Shown: positions 54,279-63,934 of the stretch, piece by piece | How positions within the stretch are numbered: position 1 is the stretch's first letter | Layout: each line of letters opens with the position of its first letter | Assembly (NCBI GenBank): GCA_032716605.1 | Contig: CM064569.1 | Span: forward strand, 5,757,865-5,821,864 | Origin: Paralithodes platypus | Taxonomy: Eukaryota > Arthropoda > Malacostraca > Decapoda > Lithodidae | Direction: 5' to 3' | DNA length: 64,000 nt | Position numbers and translations under genes: made by a program | The notes under the pieces: model-generated | Told to the model about the DNA's origin: nothing | Seen by the model: only the letters and a program-made list of their open reading frames with translations | The model's database searches: none

Positions 54279-54704
54279 TTAAGGGGAGATGGGTCGTTTT
54301 TCTGGGCCCCTTCTCGGACCTCGTGTTTAGCCCCATTGGTTTTCAGATTATAAGACGTTCGGCCCATTATTTTGGTGATTTTAATACCTTTCACCGCATT
54401 TTAATACCTTTCACCCCATTTTAATACCTTTCACCCCATTTCTTTGTCAATACTAAGACTTTTGTGTCATTTAGGAGTCGATTTTTCCCTGGCGAGCGAT
54501 AGCGATACTATAGTTTAAAAATAACCTGCATTTTTTTATCGACACATTTAAAAATTGAAGGAGGATCTTGGGGGCGGGGTGGGGGGGTGGGGGGGTGTAT
54601 TTTGTTTTAGCTTGATGGAGATATAGGGATGAACGTAGGAAACTAAAAACAATTATAAAAACGATATATAAATGAACAAATAAATACGCCCAACGCCCAT
54701 TTAA
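54279..54704 (+). mobile_element. Hp1 TTAA element with a small internal amplification
   Basis: TTAAGGGGAGATGGGTCG to ccaacgcccatttaa. The block attttaatacctttcaccnc is repeated three times. Second and third stems are lost; a G-rich run follows. Confidence 0.8.
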
Positions 54705-55036
54705 GGGGAGGCCTCCACTTGAGGGATTTTTTTCTTGACTCCTTTCTCCCTCATGTTTAGCCCCATTGATTTTCTAATTTAAAGACTTTCGCCCCATTAT
54801 TTTGACGGTTTTAAGAACCTTCGACCCATTTCTGTCAATTTTTAGACCTTTCGTGCCATTTAGGTGTCGATTTTATCCTGGCGAGCGATAGCGAGCCTGT
54901 AATTTAAGAGGAACCGGCTTTCAGCAGGGACATTTTTCTACCGAAAAATGTACAAATTTATCTTGAAAGGGGCTCAACGGAGTGTAATTTTAAGCTTGAT
55001 GGAAGTTTAGGGAGGAAACTAAACACCTCCCCTTAA
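54701..55036 (+). mobile_element. Hp1 TTAA element, full length
   Basis: Shares its left TTAA with the preceding Hp1. Right end acacctccccttaa. The second stem is partly decayed (ccggctttcagcagg); the third is perfect. Confidence 0.87.
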
Positions 55037-55052
55037 ACCCCTAAGTATACTC

Positions 55053-55178
55053 ACGGCACAACACAGAACACACACACGGCACAACACAGAACACACACAC
55101 GGCACAACACAGAACACACACACGGCACAACACAGAACACACACACGGCACAACACAGAACACACACACGGCAGCAAT
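55053..55178. repeat. 24-bp tandem repeat, 5 copies
   Basis: Unit cggcacaacacagaacacac plus acac. The 92-codon Cys/Val-rich frame across it on the minus strand is a repeat artefact. Confidence 0.93.
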
Positions 55179-55200
55179 AATAATAAATAACACCCCGTTC

Positions 55201-55542
55201 TTAAGGGGAGATTTCCACCTGGAGGATTTTTTTCTAAACCTCTTTCTCCCTCATGTTTAGCCCCATTGCTTGTGAGATTTAAAGACGCTTGCCCCATTAG
55301 TTTGGCGATTTTAAGAACCCTCGCCCCATTTCTGTCAATTTTAAGACCATTCGTGCCATTTAGGTGTCGATATTTCCTGGCGAGCGATAGCGAGCCTGTA
55401 ATTTAAGGGGAATCGGCCTTCGGCCTTTGGCCGGGACATTTTTCTACCGAAAAATGTACAAATTTATCTTGAAAGGGGGTCAAGGGGGAGTAATTTTAAG
55501 CTTGATGGAAGTCTAGGGAATCAACTAAAAACCTCCCCTTAA
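55201..55542 (+). mobile_element. Hp1 TTAA element, full length
   Basis: TTAAGGGGAGATTTCCACC to aaacctccccttaa. The second stem carries an internal repeat (cggccttcggcctttggccg). The right TTAA is shared with an Hp1 of opposite orientation. Confidence 0.88.
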
Positions 55543-55812
55543 GGCGAGGTTTTTAGTTATTTCCTTAGACCTCCATCAAGCTTAAATTTACACCCCCTAG
55601 TTCCTCTTAAATTACAGGCTCGCTATCGCTCGCCAGGAAAAAATCGTCACCTAAGTGGCACGAAGTCTTAAAATTGACATAAATGGGGCGAAAGGTCTTA
55701 AAATCGCCAAACTAATGGGGCGAACGTCTTATAATCTCAAAATCAATGGGGCTAAACATGAGGGAGAATGGGTTCCAAAAAAATATCCCTCAAGTGGAAA
55801 TCTCCCCTTAAC
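55539..55812 (-). mobile_element. Hp1 TTAA element with the second and third stems cleanly deleted
   Basis: TTAAGGCGAGGTTTTTAG to gtggaaatctccccttaa. The minus strand goes from accccctag directly to ttcctcttaaattacaggct; only the first stem is left. Confidence 0.87.
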
Positions 55813-56345
55813 ATTAATCATTAATTACAAACCCCAATGTACTTGAATAAACTAATGAAAGCATATATGGTCATCCCGGGATTCGAGCTCGGGACACCAC
55901 ACCCAGAACATAAGCACCTAAACCATTGCACCACCAACACAGTTAACATTAATCATCAATTACAAACCCCAATGTACTTGAATAAACTAATGAAAGCATA
56001 TATGGTCCTTCCGGGATTCGAGCTCGGGACGCCACACCCAGAACATAAGCACCTAAACCATTGCACCACCAACACAGTTAACATTAATCATCAATTACAA
56101 ATCCCAATGTACTTGAATAAACTAATGAAAGCATATATGGTCCTTCCGGGATTCGAGCTCGGGACGCCACACCCAGAACATAAGCACCTAAACCATTGCA
56201 CCACCAACACAGTTAACATTAATCATCAATTACAAATCCCAATGTACTTGAATAAACTAATGAAAGCATATATGGTCCTTCCGGGATTCGAGCTCGGGAC
56301 GCCACACCCAGAACATAAAGCACCTAAGCCATTACACCACTAAAA
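55809..56345 (-). mobile_element. Tandem array of a 135-bp tRNA-derived SINE, 4 copies
   Basis: Units start at about 55809, 55944, 56079 and 56214. Each carries, on the minus strand, TGGTGCAATGGTTTAGG as an A-box-like region and GAGCTCGAATCCC as a B-box-like region. Copies are nearly identical. The 168-codon open frame across the array is an artefact, as 135 is divisible by three. Confidence 0.85.
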
Positions 56346-56641
56346 AAGTTAATACCAAATCCTTTCGTGGTAGTGAACACAAACTTTCATAACCATTGCC
56401 ATACCGGACCTTGTGGATAATCTAAAACATATTGCTACTACTTTCTCCATTATTTCGGCCTGATGCAGAGTTATGGCCGTGTTCGCTAGCAGTATTTCTG
56501 TATTATCGCAAGTTTAATGCAGCGTGGGATATTTCGTTAATGTTTGTTTGCTATTGTAATCTTTATATAATTTTATATAAGCACACATTTGCTGTTACAG
56601 GAAGGCCAAGATAATTAACTATTATTTACGATTTGTAATAT

Positions 56642-56815
56642 GCAAGTGAATTTGTATTTTGTTTCTGTGTGCTCATTGTTTTCTGTTGGGTTTTTGTGTT
56701 GTCCCTATTTTTGCTCTGTCTTGAGTTGGTCCCCCCTGATTTTTTTTTTTTTATAAAAAAAAAAAAAAAAACAAAAAAAAAAGTATATAGATTGATAGAT
56801 AGATAGAATATGCAA
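56642..56815 (+). mobile_element. LINE 3' tail fragment (RTE-like family)
   Basis: gtgaatttgtattttgtttc, tgctctgtcttgagttggtc, an A-rich stretch and tatagattgatagata match the tails at 1594 and 4107. Confidence 0.68.
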
Positions 56816-56889
56816 ATTAGAGGTTGAAAATCCTTTCGTAATAAGCATTGAGCCCCAAGAAAGTAAATAGATAAATAAATAAAATAACT

Positions 56890-57625
56890 ATCTATCTATC
56901 TATCCCCGAAGGGGTGGACACGACCGAACCGCCCCCATGCACCTCTGTCCCCAGTCAGTCGACGCCCATCCAACCAACCAGCACCGCCTTCATCCATATA
57001 CTTCCTCACTCCATCCTTCCACCTCTGGTATTACATGGGTAATTGTGATAATGAACAATCAGCTGTGAGCTCTGGGAAGTGAGTGTGACCTCAGGGTTAA
57101 TCACCATTAATTTAATTTGTTTTATGTTATTATATTTTGCCTACATACATCCCTTTTCGAATTTAGAAAAAATCTTTACAACACGTAGTTCCCGGGGCTC
57201 ATAGCTGTGACTAAGTGTATTATATACAATTGTATTTTGATAGATCGAGTTATAGCCAGGTGCCTTTAAGAGAGACATCTCTCAAAAGGCTCAGCCTTAT
57301 TTTTTTGTATTATTATTATATATTTTTGTTTTTTAACAAATCATTTGTAAGCAAAATTGTATTGTATACTAAAGGCTAAATAAAAAGATTTCAATTCAAT
57401 TTCAATTCAATTCTCTTTCGGTCTGCCTCTCCCTCTCTGTCCTTCCACCTCGCTCTCGTACACCTTCTTAGTCATTCTCTCGCTTTCCATACGTTCCATA
57501 TGGCCGAACCATCTCAAAGTGTTCCTTTTCACACTTTCAAGCACATCTACCTCTACACCACACCTCCTTCTTACTTCCTCATTCGTCTGTCTATCCCTCC
57601 ATGTAACTCCGCACGCACTTCTCAT
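56890..57625 (-). pseudogene. RTE-like LINE RT C-terminal fragment, interrupted
   Basis: On the minus strand the coding part (57407-57625) reads SACGVTWRDRQTNEEVRRRC, then a TLRWFGHMERMESERMTKK block and EVEGQRGRGRPKE, the tail of an RTE-type reverse transcriptase. The continuing part and 3' UTR lie at 56890-57026. The interval 57027-57411 is another retroposon. The sister copy at 63490-63845 is uninterrupted at this site. There is no catalytic core. Confidence 0.78.
57027..57411 (+). mobile_element. 5'-truncated retroposon with (TTCAA)n tail
   Basis: Starts ggtattacatgggt and ends with an AATAAA signal (57379-57384), then gatttcaattcaatttcaat repeats. It is placed between cacctct and ctctttcgg of the LINE; ctct on both sides may be a short target duplication. 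No coding frame. Confidence 0.72.
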
Positions 57626-57758
57626 TTAATTAGTACAATTACAAATATTTCATAAAGCTAATTATATTGTGTTACATGTGATAAACGTTACAATACAATT
57701 AAAATAATGGTTCATCATGATAATTATACAGTACATAATTATGCTCGTTCTGTGGGGT

Positions 57759-57973
57759 TTAACCCCTTCTTTATCGACGACGTATTTTTAATTTAATTTC
57801 AGCTACATTTAGACAATTTAATGAAGCTTAGGAACGATATGTGGTAGCTAAAGGGATTGCTTGGGATAGTTTGTAGCCTATCAATTGGTACACGTCCTTC
57901 CTAAGCTGAATAATATGGTCTAAATGTAGTTGAAATCAAATAAACAATACATCGTCGGTATTGAAGGGATTAA
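57759..57973. mobile_element. PbA piggyBac-like MITE, older copy
   Basis: TTAACCCCTTCTTTATCGAC to catcgtcggtattgaagggattaa. The terminal motif has diverged at both ends together, keeping the inverted pair. Confidence 0.83.
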
Positions 57974-58176
57974 AGATAACACTAGGGCTTTGTTTAACAA
58001 CCAAACATTGGCTTGGGACCACAGGAAAAGTTGGAGGGTGGCACTGTCTAATGATGTAAGTAATAAAGCTTATGTTTGATTTCGAAACAAATTATGTAAA
58101 TAAATATGAAATAACTAAAATAAGTTGATAATAAAGGTCTGCAGAACAATACATCTATATAATATTTTCGATTGTC

Positions 58177-58187
58177 TGTGTGTGTGT

Positions 58188-58262
<75 letters not shown>
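58177..58262. repeat. (TG)n microsatellite
   Basis: About 85 bp of TG. It borders the end of the inverted ACTAGCAGGGG repeat. Confidence 0.97.
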
Positions 58263-58264
<2 letters not shown>

Positions 58265-59105
58265 CTTAATAGGCGGCCGCAGTTTTGGACCTGGGGAGCT
58301 GAAACTTTGCATGTGGGTGTCAATTGACCTGGGTCAGGTCATAGAGGGGGCGAGGCCACGATCGGAGGTTGTTTCGAGGCCGAAATTGAAAAAAAAACAA
58401 AAATGAAAAAATGGCTGTTTGGGGCAGGAGGCCTCCGATCGAAAAGGTGTATGGAACGAAAGTTGTTCGCAGCCCCCCAAAATGGGGGTACGGATGAGGT
58501 CAGATCCAAAATCGGATGTCATTTAGCGGCCGAAATCGAGGTCACCGTTTAATGAGGCACCGGGAGGTCGAGGCCGGTGATTATGGTAGTAGTAGTATTG
58601 TGATGATTGTGGTTGTTGTTGTTGTTGTTCCCCAAGCTGCCTGGCCGAACAGCCCCAAGGCCCCGAGTAAGGCCAAGGCCATAAACGAGCGCCCCCACAG
58701 AACCCTCCCTGCCGACCACAATAAAGCCTGGGTGACCGAAGCCACTCCAAGGCGGGGAGCTGAGAGGGTGCGTAAACGCCCGGGAAACCAAAGCCCCACC
58801 CAGGGCCCTGTGCCCCTCAGCAATTATGAAGAGAAATTTGAGGGGCAAAGGAATAATGTGACGCTTTAGCTTCCAATCTTGGTAGATTGGGAGGTCAATC
58901 CACGGAAGAGACGCCGTCACATGAGATCTAGAAAATATATAAGTAAAAGGAACAGTCAGAGTAAGCTATGGGTATGGCAGAGATCGCTCAGGTCTCACTC
59001 TGATAGACCAGCCCATCACCATGATGATTGTGGTAGTAGTGATTGATGATGGTGATTATGGTAGTAGAATTTAAACCCGGGTAACGCCGGGTACACCTGC
59101 TAGTA
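58262..59105 (-). repeat. ACTAGCAGGGG repeat, inverted copy with an insertion
   Basis: The minus-strand order matches the copies at 26751-28010 and ends at gtacacctgctagta (59091-59105). A retroposon at 58614-59021 interrupts it. Confidence 0.78.
58614..59021 (-). mobile_element. Retroposon with (CAA)n tail and 13-bp target duplication
   Basis: tgatgattgtggt occurs at 58601-58613 and 59022-59034, flanking 408 bp. The minus strand ends in (AAC)n, which is the tail. Its 5' end reads gggctggtctatcagagtga. A minus-strand open frame of about 100 codons rich in Gly and Leu precedes the tail (PPWSGFGHPGFIVVGREG). I do not recognise it; it may be the 3' end of a non-LTR element or a SINE. Confidence 0.75.
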
Positions 59106-59302
59106 CGCAATAAACATTATAATGAAACAAACAGCAACATCTCGAGCAATAAAGGATTCAATTCAATATATTGCAAGATGAAACAAATCCAGTACAAATA
59201 TTATTGCATGTAAGTCGATTAGGAACGTAGGGGAGAAAGAGATAAAGCTAGTCTTAACGGCGAGGGGAAATGTTTATATAAAGTATTTCCATTTGAGCCA
59301 GG

Positions 59303-59653
59303 TTAAGGGAGCCCACCTCGCCTTTTTTTTTCTCTTTCTCTCCCTCTCTCTTTGGTTTGTATCCATTTGGTCCCATTCAGTCTACTGTTTTACGATGTTT
59401 ACCCCCATCCAGGTGTCAATAGTACCGCGAGCCAGCATATATATATATTTTGTTTTGACAGCAAGCTAAATTTGTACATCTTTCGATAGAAAAATGTCTC
59501 CGGCGAAGTCGGATTTCTCCATACAATGAAGATATCGACACCTGGATGGGGATAAACGTCTTAAAACAGTTGGCTGAATGGGGCCAAATGGATACAAGAT
59601 AGAGAAAGAGAGAAAAGGAGAGAAAGAGAAAAAAGCAGGTGACCCCCCCTTAA
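59303..59653. mobile_element. Hp2 TTAA fold-back element
   Basis: TTAAGGGAGCCCACCTCGCC to aggtgaccccccttaa. The central first stem is damaged (accgcgagcc). The second, tccggcgaagtcgga on plus, has one mismatch. Confidence 0.83.
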
Positions 59654-59668
59654 ATTATTAATTTAATA

Positions 59669-60668
59669 AGGGGAGGCTGAAGGCTTGACCCCCAAGTCAG
59701 CCTGTGTAAGAGATAGTGTTTTTCTTCACTTATACCATCTTATTACAAATGGAAATACTAAGACTCGCTGAAAAAAATCAGCTCTCTATGTGCGCGCGCG
59801 CGAGCGCAGAATTTCATTGAAATATTTGAAAAATCCTCTTCTCACTCAAAATTGTTCAAATTTCCCCCAACTTTTGCATGGTGTACTCTACCTGCATCCC
59901 CTGCAAGAATATGAACCAAAGTTACCATATTGCATAGTAGAAGGGGTTGAAAAAACTATATAAAATATATATATGTTTTTTTAGCCAACATTTCAACCTA
60001 AACAATGTCGAATCTTGACAAATATGTGAGATAATGCCATTATCTCTTCATTTTCCAGTAGCTATATAGTCCTATATGTAGTGTGTGGAAGGGGAATGAA
60101 TTTGAGCCATAAACACAATGGTAGATGATCTCGTAAGTGTCAAAATATCATCTCTGGCAAACTAAAATTGAAAATTTTCACCACAGAAAATTTATTTTGG
60201 GCCAGAAAAAATAGTTTGTCCTCCTAAGCTTCCGTTTTCTATCATAGCGCACACATAGAAGATCGAGAGTAATGGGTAAACTAAACAAAATTTTCGTCAG
60301 GGACATGGTTCTAAGAATTTATGAGACAAGTTTGTACCAAAATCCATGATTTTGGGGCCCCTTTGGGGGGGCCCTAGGGATGTCATATGGGTGTTTATGC
60401 CCTCATATGATAATTTCTATTGCTTACAGCAGCCTTTTAGACTACAGACACAATTTTTTTTTTTTGATGGCTGAAAGAATATTTTTAAAGTTTTTCGGGG
60501 GTCGAGGTCGAACCCCCGGCCCCGGGGGTTATCGCCGGGGGTTATGGATGTGATATGTTTTTTGTTCCTTCCTATGCTATTCTCCTATGTTGAAAGGAGC
60601 ATTATAGAACAAGAACACAATAATTAGAAATGTTGATATCTGGGCTCAGGGAGCCTTCAGCCTCCCCT
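59669..60668. mobile_element. Unclassified ~1-kb inverted-repeat element
   Basis: Left end aggggaggctgaaggctt and right end agccttcagcctcccct are inverted partners of about 16-17 bp. The interior (59690-60650) has no coding frame of note and contains a gcgcgcgcgag tract and a ccccgggggttatcgccg stretch. No target duplication could be fixed. Confidence 0.65.
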
Positions 60669-60849
60669 AGTGAATCTGAAACAATACAAAATATTCTCTT
60701 TGGCTTGTAAATGTTTGATTATCACTCGCCTGACACCATAGAGTGATGTTAAACGAAGAACTCGCCATCATCTTAGAATAACTAACACCAATTGTATAAA
60801 CAAACTTTCGTTGCTATATGTACAGTAAATAATGGATAATCATCTTATG

Positions 60850-60898
60850 TAAATATATATAAATAAATCAATAAATAATATATATACAGTATATACAG

Positions 60899-60932
<34 letters not shown>

Positions 60933-60978
60933 ATATATATATTATATATACTGTATATACATACTGTATATATATATA

Positions 60979-61020
<42 letters not shown>
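60850..61020. repeat. (TA)n with tactgtata blocks
   Basis: TA runs interrupted by ctgta and cagta blocks. Confidence 0.93.
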
Positions 61021-61022
<2 letters not shown>

Positions 61023-61379
61023 TGTATTCAACACAGCCTTTACAGCGACAGGTCTTTCAACACCTCCGCTCATTTACCTACTTCAGTGCACAAAAGCTCT
61101 TAACACCTCTCTCTCTCTCTCTCTCGTTGCCTTGTATTATACATATCTTATCGCAACTCTAATTCTATATCGTTCTTTAAATTAAATCTTTCTTACCTCT
61201 CACCTCAGCCAGTTTATTATTACAGTATAATTTATATATTTCATAATTTCAGTCCTTTCCCATTTCGACAGCGTATCATTCCCACGCAGTAATTGAATTT
61301 GCAGATGAGTCTGTAATAAGCCTATTACTGATAATATGCAAGTAATCCCCGTTGTTCATTTGCATAATCTCGTATTACG
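61021..61379. other. Unassigned DNA
   Basis: A short (TC)n lies at 61108-61124. No gene or element recognised. Confidence 0.5.
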
Positions 61380-61614
61380 TTAACCCCTTCAGACTCATAT
61401 GACGCAGAGGTTGCCAGATTAGCAATAAGAAATAGAGTTCTCTCACTCTTATAATTACCTCTCCAAAATTAGTTTTCTGGCCACAGCTAACTCAAAGACA
61501 ACTGCAGAGGTTGAAGTAACTTAAACTAAAGGTTTCCAAATACCCCTGATGGTAACAAAGGCTTTAAAGTATCCCTAATCGGCTCAAAATCGCATCATAT
61601 GTCGGAGAGGGTTG
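61380..61614. mobile_element. PbB piggyBac-like MITE
   Basis: TTAACCCCTTCAGACTCATA to catatgtcggagagggttga. The body is close to that at 20035-20269. The right target (TTGA) is shared with an Hp2. Confidence 0.84.
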
Positions 61615-62005
61615 AGGGAGCCCACCTTGCTTTTGTTTCGCTTTCTCTCACTCATTCTTCGGCTTGTATCCATTCGGCCCCATTCAGCCTACTGTTTTAA
61701 GACGTTTACCTCTATCCAGGTGTAAATATATTCGTGGCGAGCAGTAGCGAGCCAGCATATATATATATATATTTTTTTTTTTTGACAGCAAGTTATATTT
61801 GTACATTTTTTGATAGAAAAATGTCTCCGGCGAAGCCGGTTTTCTCCATACAATGCTGGCTCGCTATCGCTCGCCAAGACGAAATCGACACCTGGATGGG
61901 GATAAACGTCTTAAAAACAGTTGGCTGAATGGGGTCGAATGAATACAAGCCAGAGAAAGAGAGAAAAGGAGAAAAAGATAAAAAAAAAACGGTGACACCC
62001 CTTAA
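61611..62005. mobile_element. Hp2 TTAA fold-back element
   Basis: TTGAGGGAGCCCACCTTGC to cggtgacaccccttaa. The arms pair over about 120 bp each; the second stem is tccggcgaagccggt. Both copies of the first stem are present in opposite orientation. Confidence 0.84.
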
Positions 62006-62045
62006 AGAATCCTTTGCCGGAGTTCCGTTATTTTGGTTGTTATAA

Positions 62046-63021
62046 TTCATTATAATATACAAGAAATATAACGTAATCCATAGAATTATAATATACAAAA
62101 AATATAACGTAATCCATAGAATTATAATATACAAGAAATATAACGTAATCCATAGAATTATAATATACAAGATATATAACGTAATCCATAGAATTATAAT
62201 ATACAAGAAATATAACGTAATCCATAGAATTATAATATACAAGAAATATACGTAATCCATAGAATTATAATATACAAGAAATATAACGTAATCCATAGAA
62301 TTATAATATACAAGATATATAACGTAATCCATAGAATTATAATATACAAGAAATATAACGTAATCCATAGAATTATAATATACAAGAAATATAACGTAAT
62401 CCATAGAATTATAATATACAAGAAATATAACGTAATCCATAGAATTATAATATACAAGAAATATAACGTAATCCATAGAATTGTAATATACAAGATATAT
62501 AACGTAATCCATAGAATTATAATATACAAGATATATAACGTAATCCATAGAATTATAATATACAAGAAATATAACGTAATCCATAGAATTATAATATACA
62601 AGATATATAACGTAATCCATAGAATTATAATATACAAGATATATAACGTAATCCATAGAATTATAATATACAAGAAATATAACGTAATCCATAGAATTAT
62701 AATATACAAGAAATATAACGTAATCCATAGAATTATAATATACAAGAAATATAACGTAATCCATAGAATTATAATATACAAGAAATATAACGTAATCCAT
62801 AGAATTGTAATATACAAGATATATAACGTAATCCATAGAATTATAATATACAAGATATATAACGTAATCCATAGAATTATAATATACAAGAAATAACGTA
62901 ATCCATAGAATTATAATATACAAGATATATAACGTAATCCATAGAATTATAATATACAAGATATATAACGTAATCCATAGAATTATAATATACAAGAAAT
63001 ATAACGTAATCCATAGAATTG
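62046..63021. repeat. 36-bp satellite, about 27 copies
   Basis: Unit ataacgtaatccatagaatt plus ataatatacaagaaat. Two main variants alternate (caagaaat and caagatat). Long open frames on the minus strand (up to 400 codons) arise because 36 is divisible by three. Confidence 0.97.
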
Positions 63022-63099
63022 ATCAATGTTAGAACTGATAAAGAAACTATAATTTAATTTAGACTGAGTTTGAATTTAAAGTAGATCTCATTCTTCGAC

Positions 63100-63465
63100 T
63101 CGTTAGTTTGGCGATTTTAGACTTTAGACCCCATTTCTGACTTTAGACCCCATTTATGACTTTAGACCCCATTTATGACTTTAGACCCCATGACTTTAGA
63201 CCCAATTTATGACTTTAGACCCCATTTATGACTTTAGACCCCATTTCAGACTTTAGACCCCATTTATGACTTTAGACCCCATTTATGACTTTAGACCCCA
63301 TTTATGACTTTAGACCCCATTTATGACTTTAGACCCCATTTATGACTTTAGACCCCATTTATGACTTTAGACCCCATTTCTTTGTCAATATTAACAACTT
63401 TCGTGCCATTTGGGTGTTGATTTTTTTTTTCTGGCGAGCGTTAGCGAGCCTGTAATTTTATGAGT
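63100..63465 (+). mobile_element. Hp1 with an expanded 19-bp internal array, truncated
   Basis: Starts in the gttagtttggcgattttaga block. The array of gactttagaccccatttat (about 13 copies, 63112-63375) then leads to the normal ttctttgtcaatattaa block and ggcgagcgttagcgagcc. The sequence leaves Hp1 after the first stem. Confidence 0.85.
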
Positions 63466-63489
63466 AACTGAACTAACTATGAGTTACTA

Positions 63490-63845
63490 AAGAAGTGCGT
63501 GCGGAGTTACATGGAGGGATAGACAGATGAATGAGGAAGTAAGAAGGAGGTGTGGTATGGAGGTAGATGTGCTGGAAAGTGTGAAAAGGAACAACTTGAG
63601 ATGGTTCGGCCAATGGAACGTATGGAAAGCGAGAGCATGACTAAGAGGGTGTACGAGAGCGAGGTGGAAGGACAGAGAGGGAGAGGTAGACCGAAGGAGA
63701 GGTGGCAGGATGGAGTGAGGAAGTATATGGACGAAGGCAGTGCGGTTGGAAGGAGGGGCGTCGACTGACTGGGGACAGAGGTGAATGGGGATGGTTCGTT
63801 CATGGCCACCCCTTCGAGGATCACGGCGTCGGGCAATAGATAGAC
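63490..63845 (+). pseudogene. RTE-like LINE RT C-terminal fragment
   Basis: Same block as 56890-57625: the gtgcggagttacatggaggg start, then motifs for NEEVRRRCGMEVDVLE and an SEVEGQRGRGRPKERWQDGV block, followed by VRKYMDEGSAVGRRGVD and a stop. Stops and small indels near the start and around 63610 break the frame. Confidence 0.75.
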
Positions 63846-63934
63846 ATTCTGAACCATCTAGGTTATAATAAAGCTGTGTAATGTGTCGTTTACATCTGGT
63901 ACTGTTTCAAATAGATGAGTCGCCATTTATGTTC

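Larger units (their letters stand above)
53664..54282. mobile_element. PbA broken by three later events
   Basis: TTAACCCTTTGAGTACCAGC to gtcaccggtactgtatgattt then aa. Between the halves are a PbC (53727-53942), a short tandem repeat (53946-54032) and a tRNA-SINE (54035-54166). The right TTAA is shared with an Hp1. Confidence 0.83.

Noticed and set aside
54960..55297. Cys/Val-rich minus-strand frame of 92 codons resembling a signal peptide protein
   Set aside because: It runs through an Hp1 element and a 24-bp tandem repeat.
55837..56343. 168-codon frame with a repeated GFELGTPHPEHK unit
   Set aside because: It crosses four tandem tRNA-derived SINE units on the opposite strand.
61793..62995. 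400-codon minus-strand frame with a repeated NSMDYVI unit, looking like a membrane repeat protein
   Set aside because: It is a 36-bp noncoding satellite whose unit length is a multiple of three, and it is open in more than one frame.
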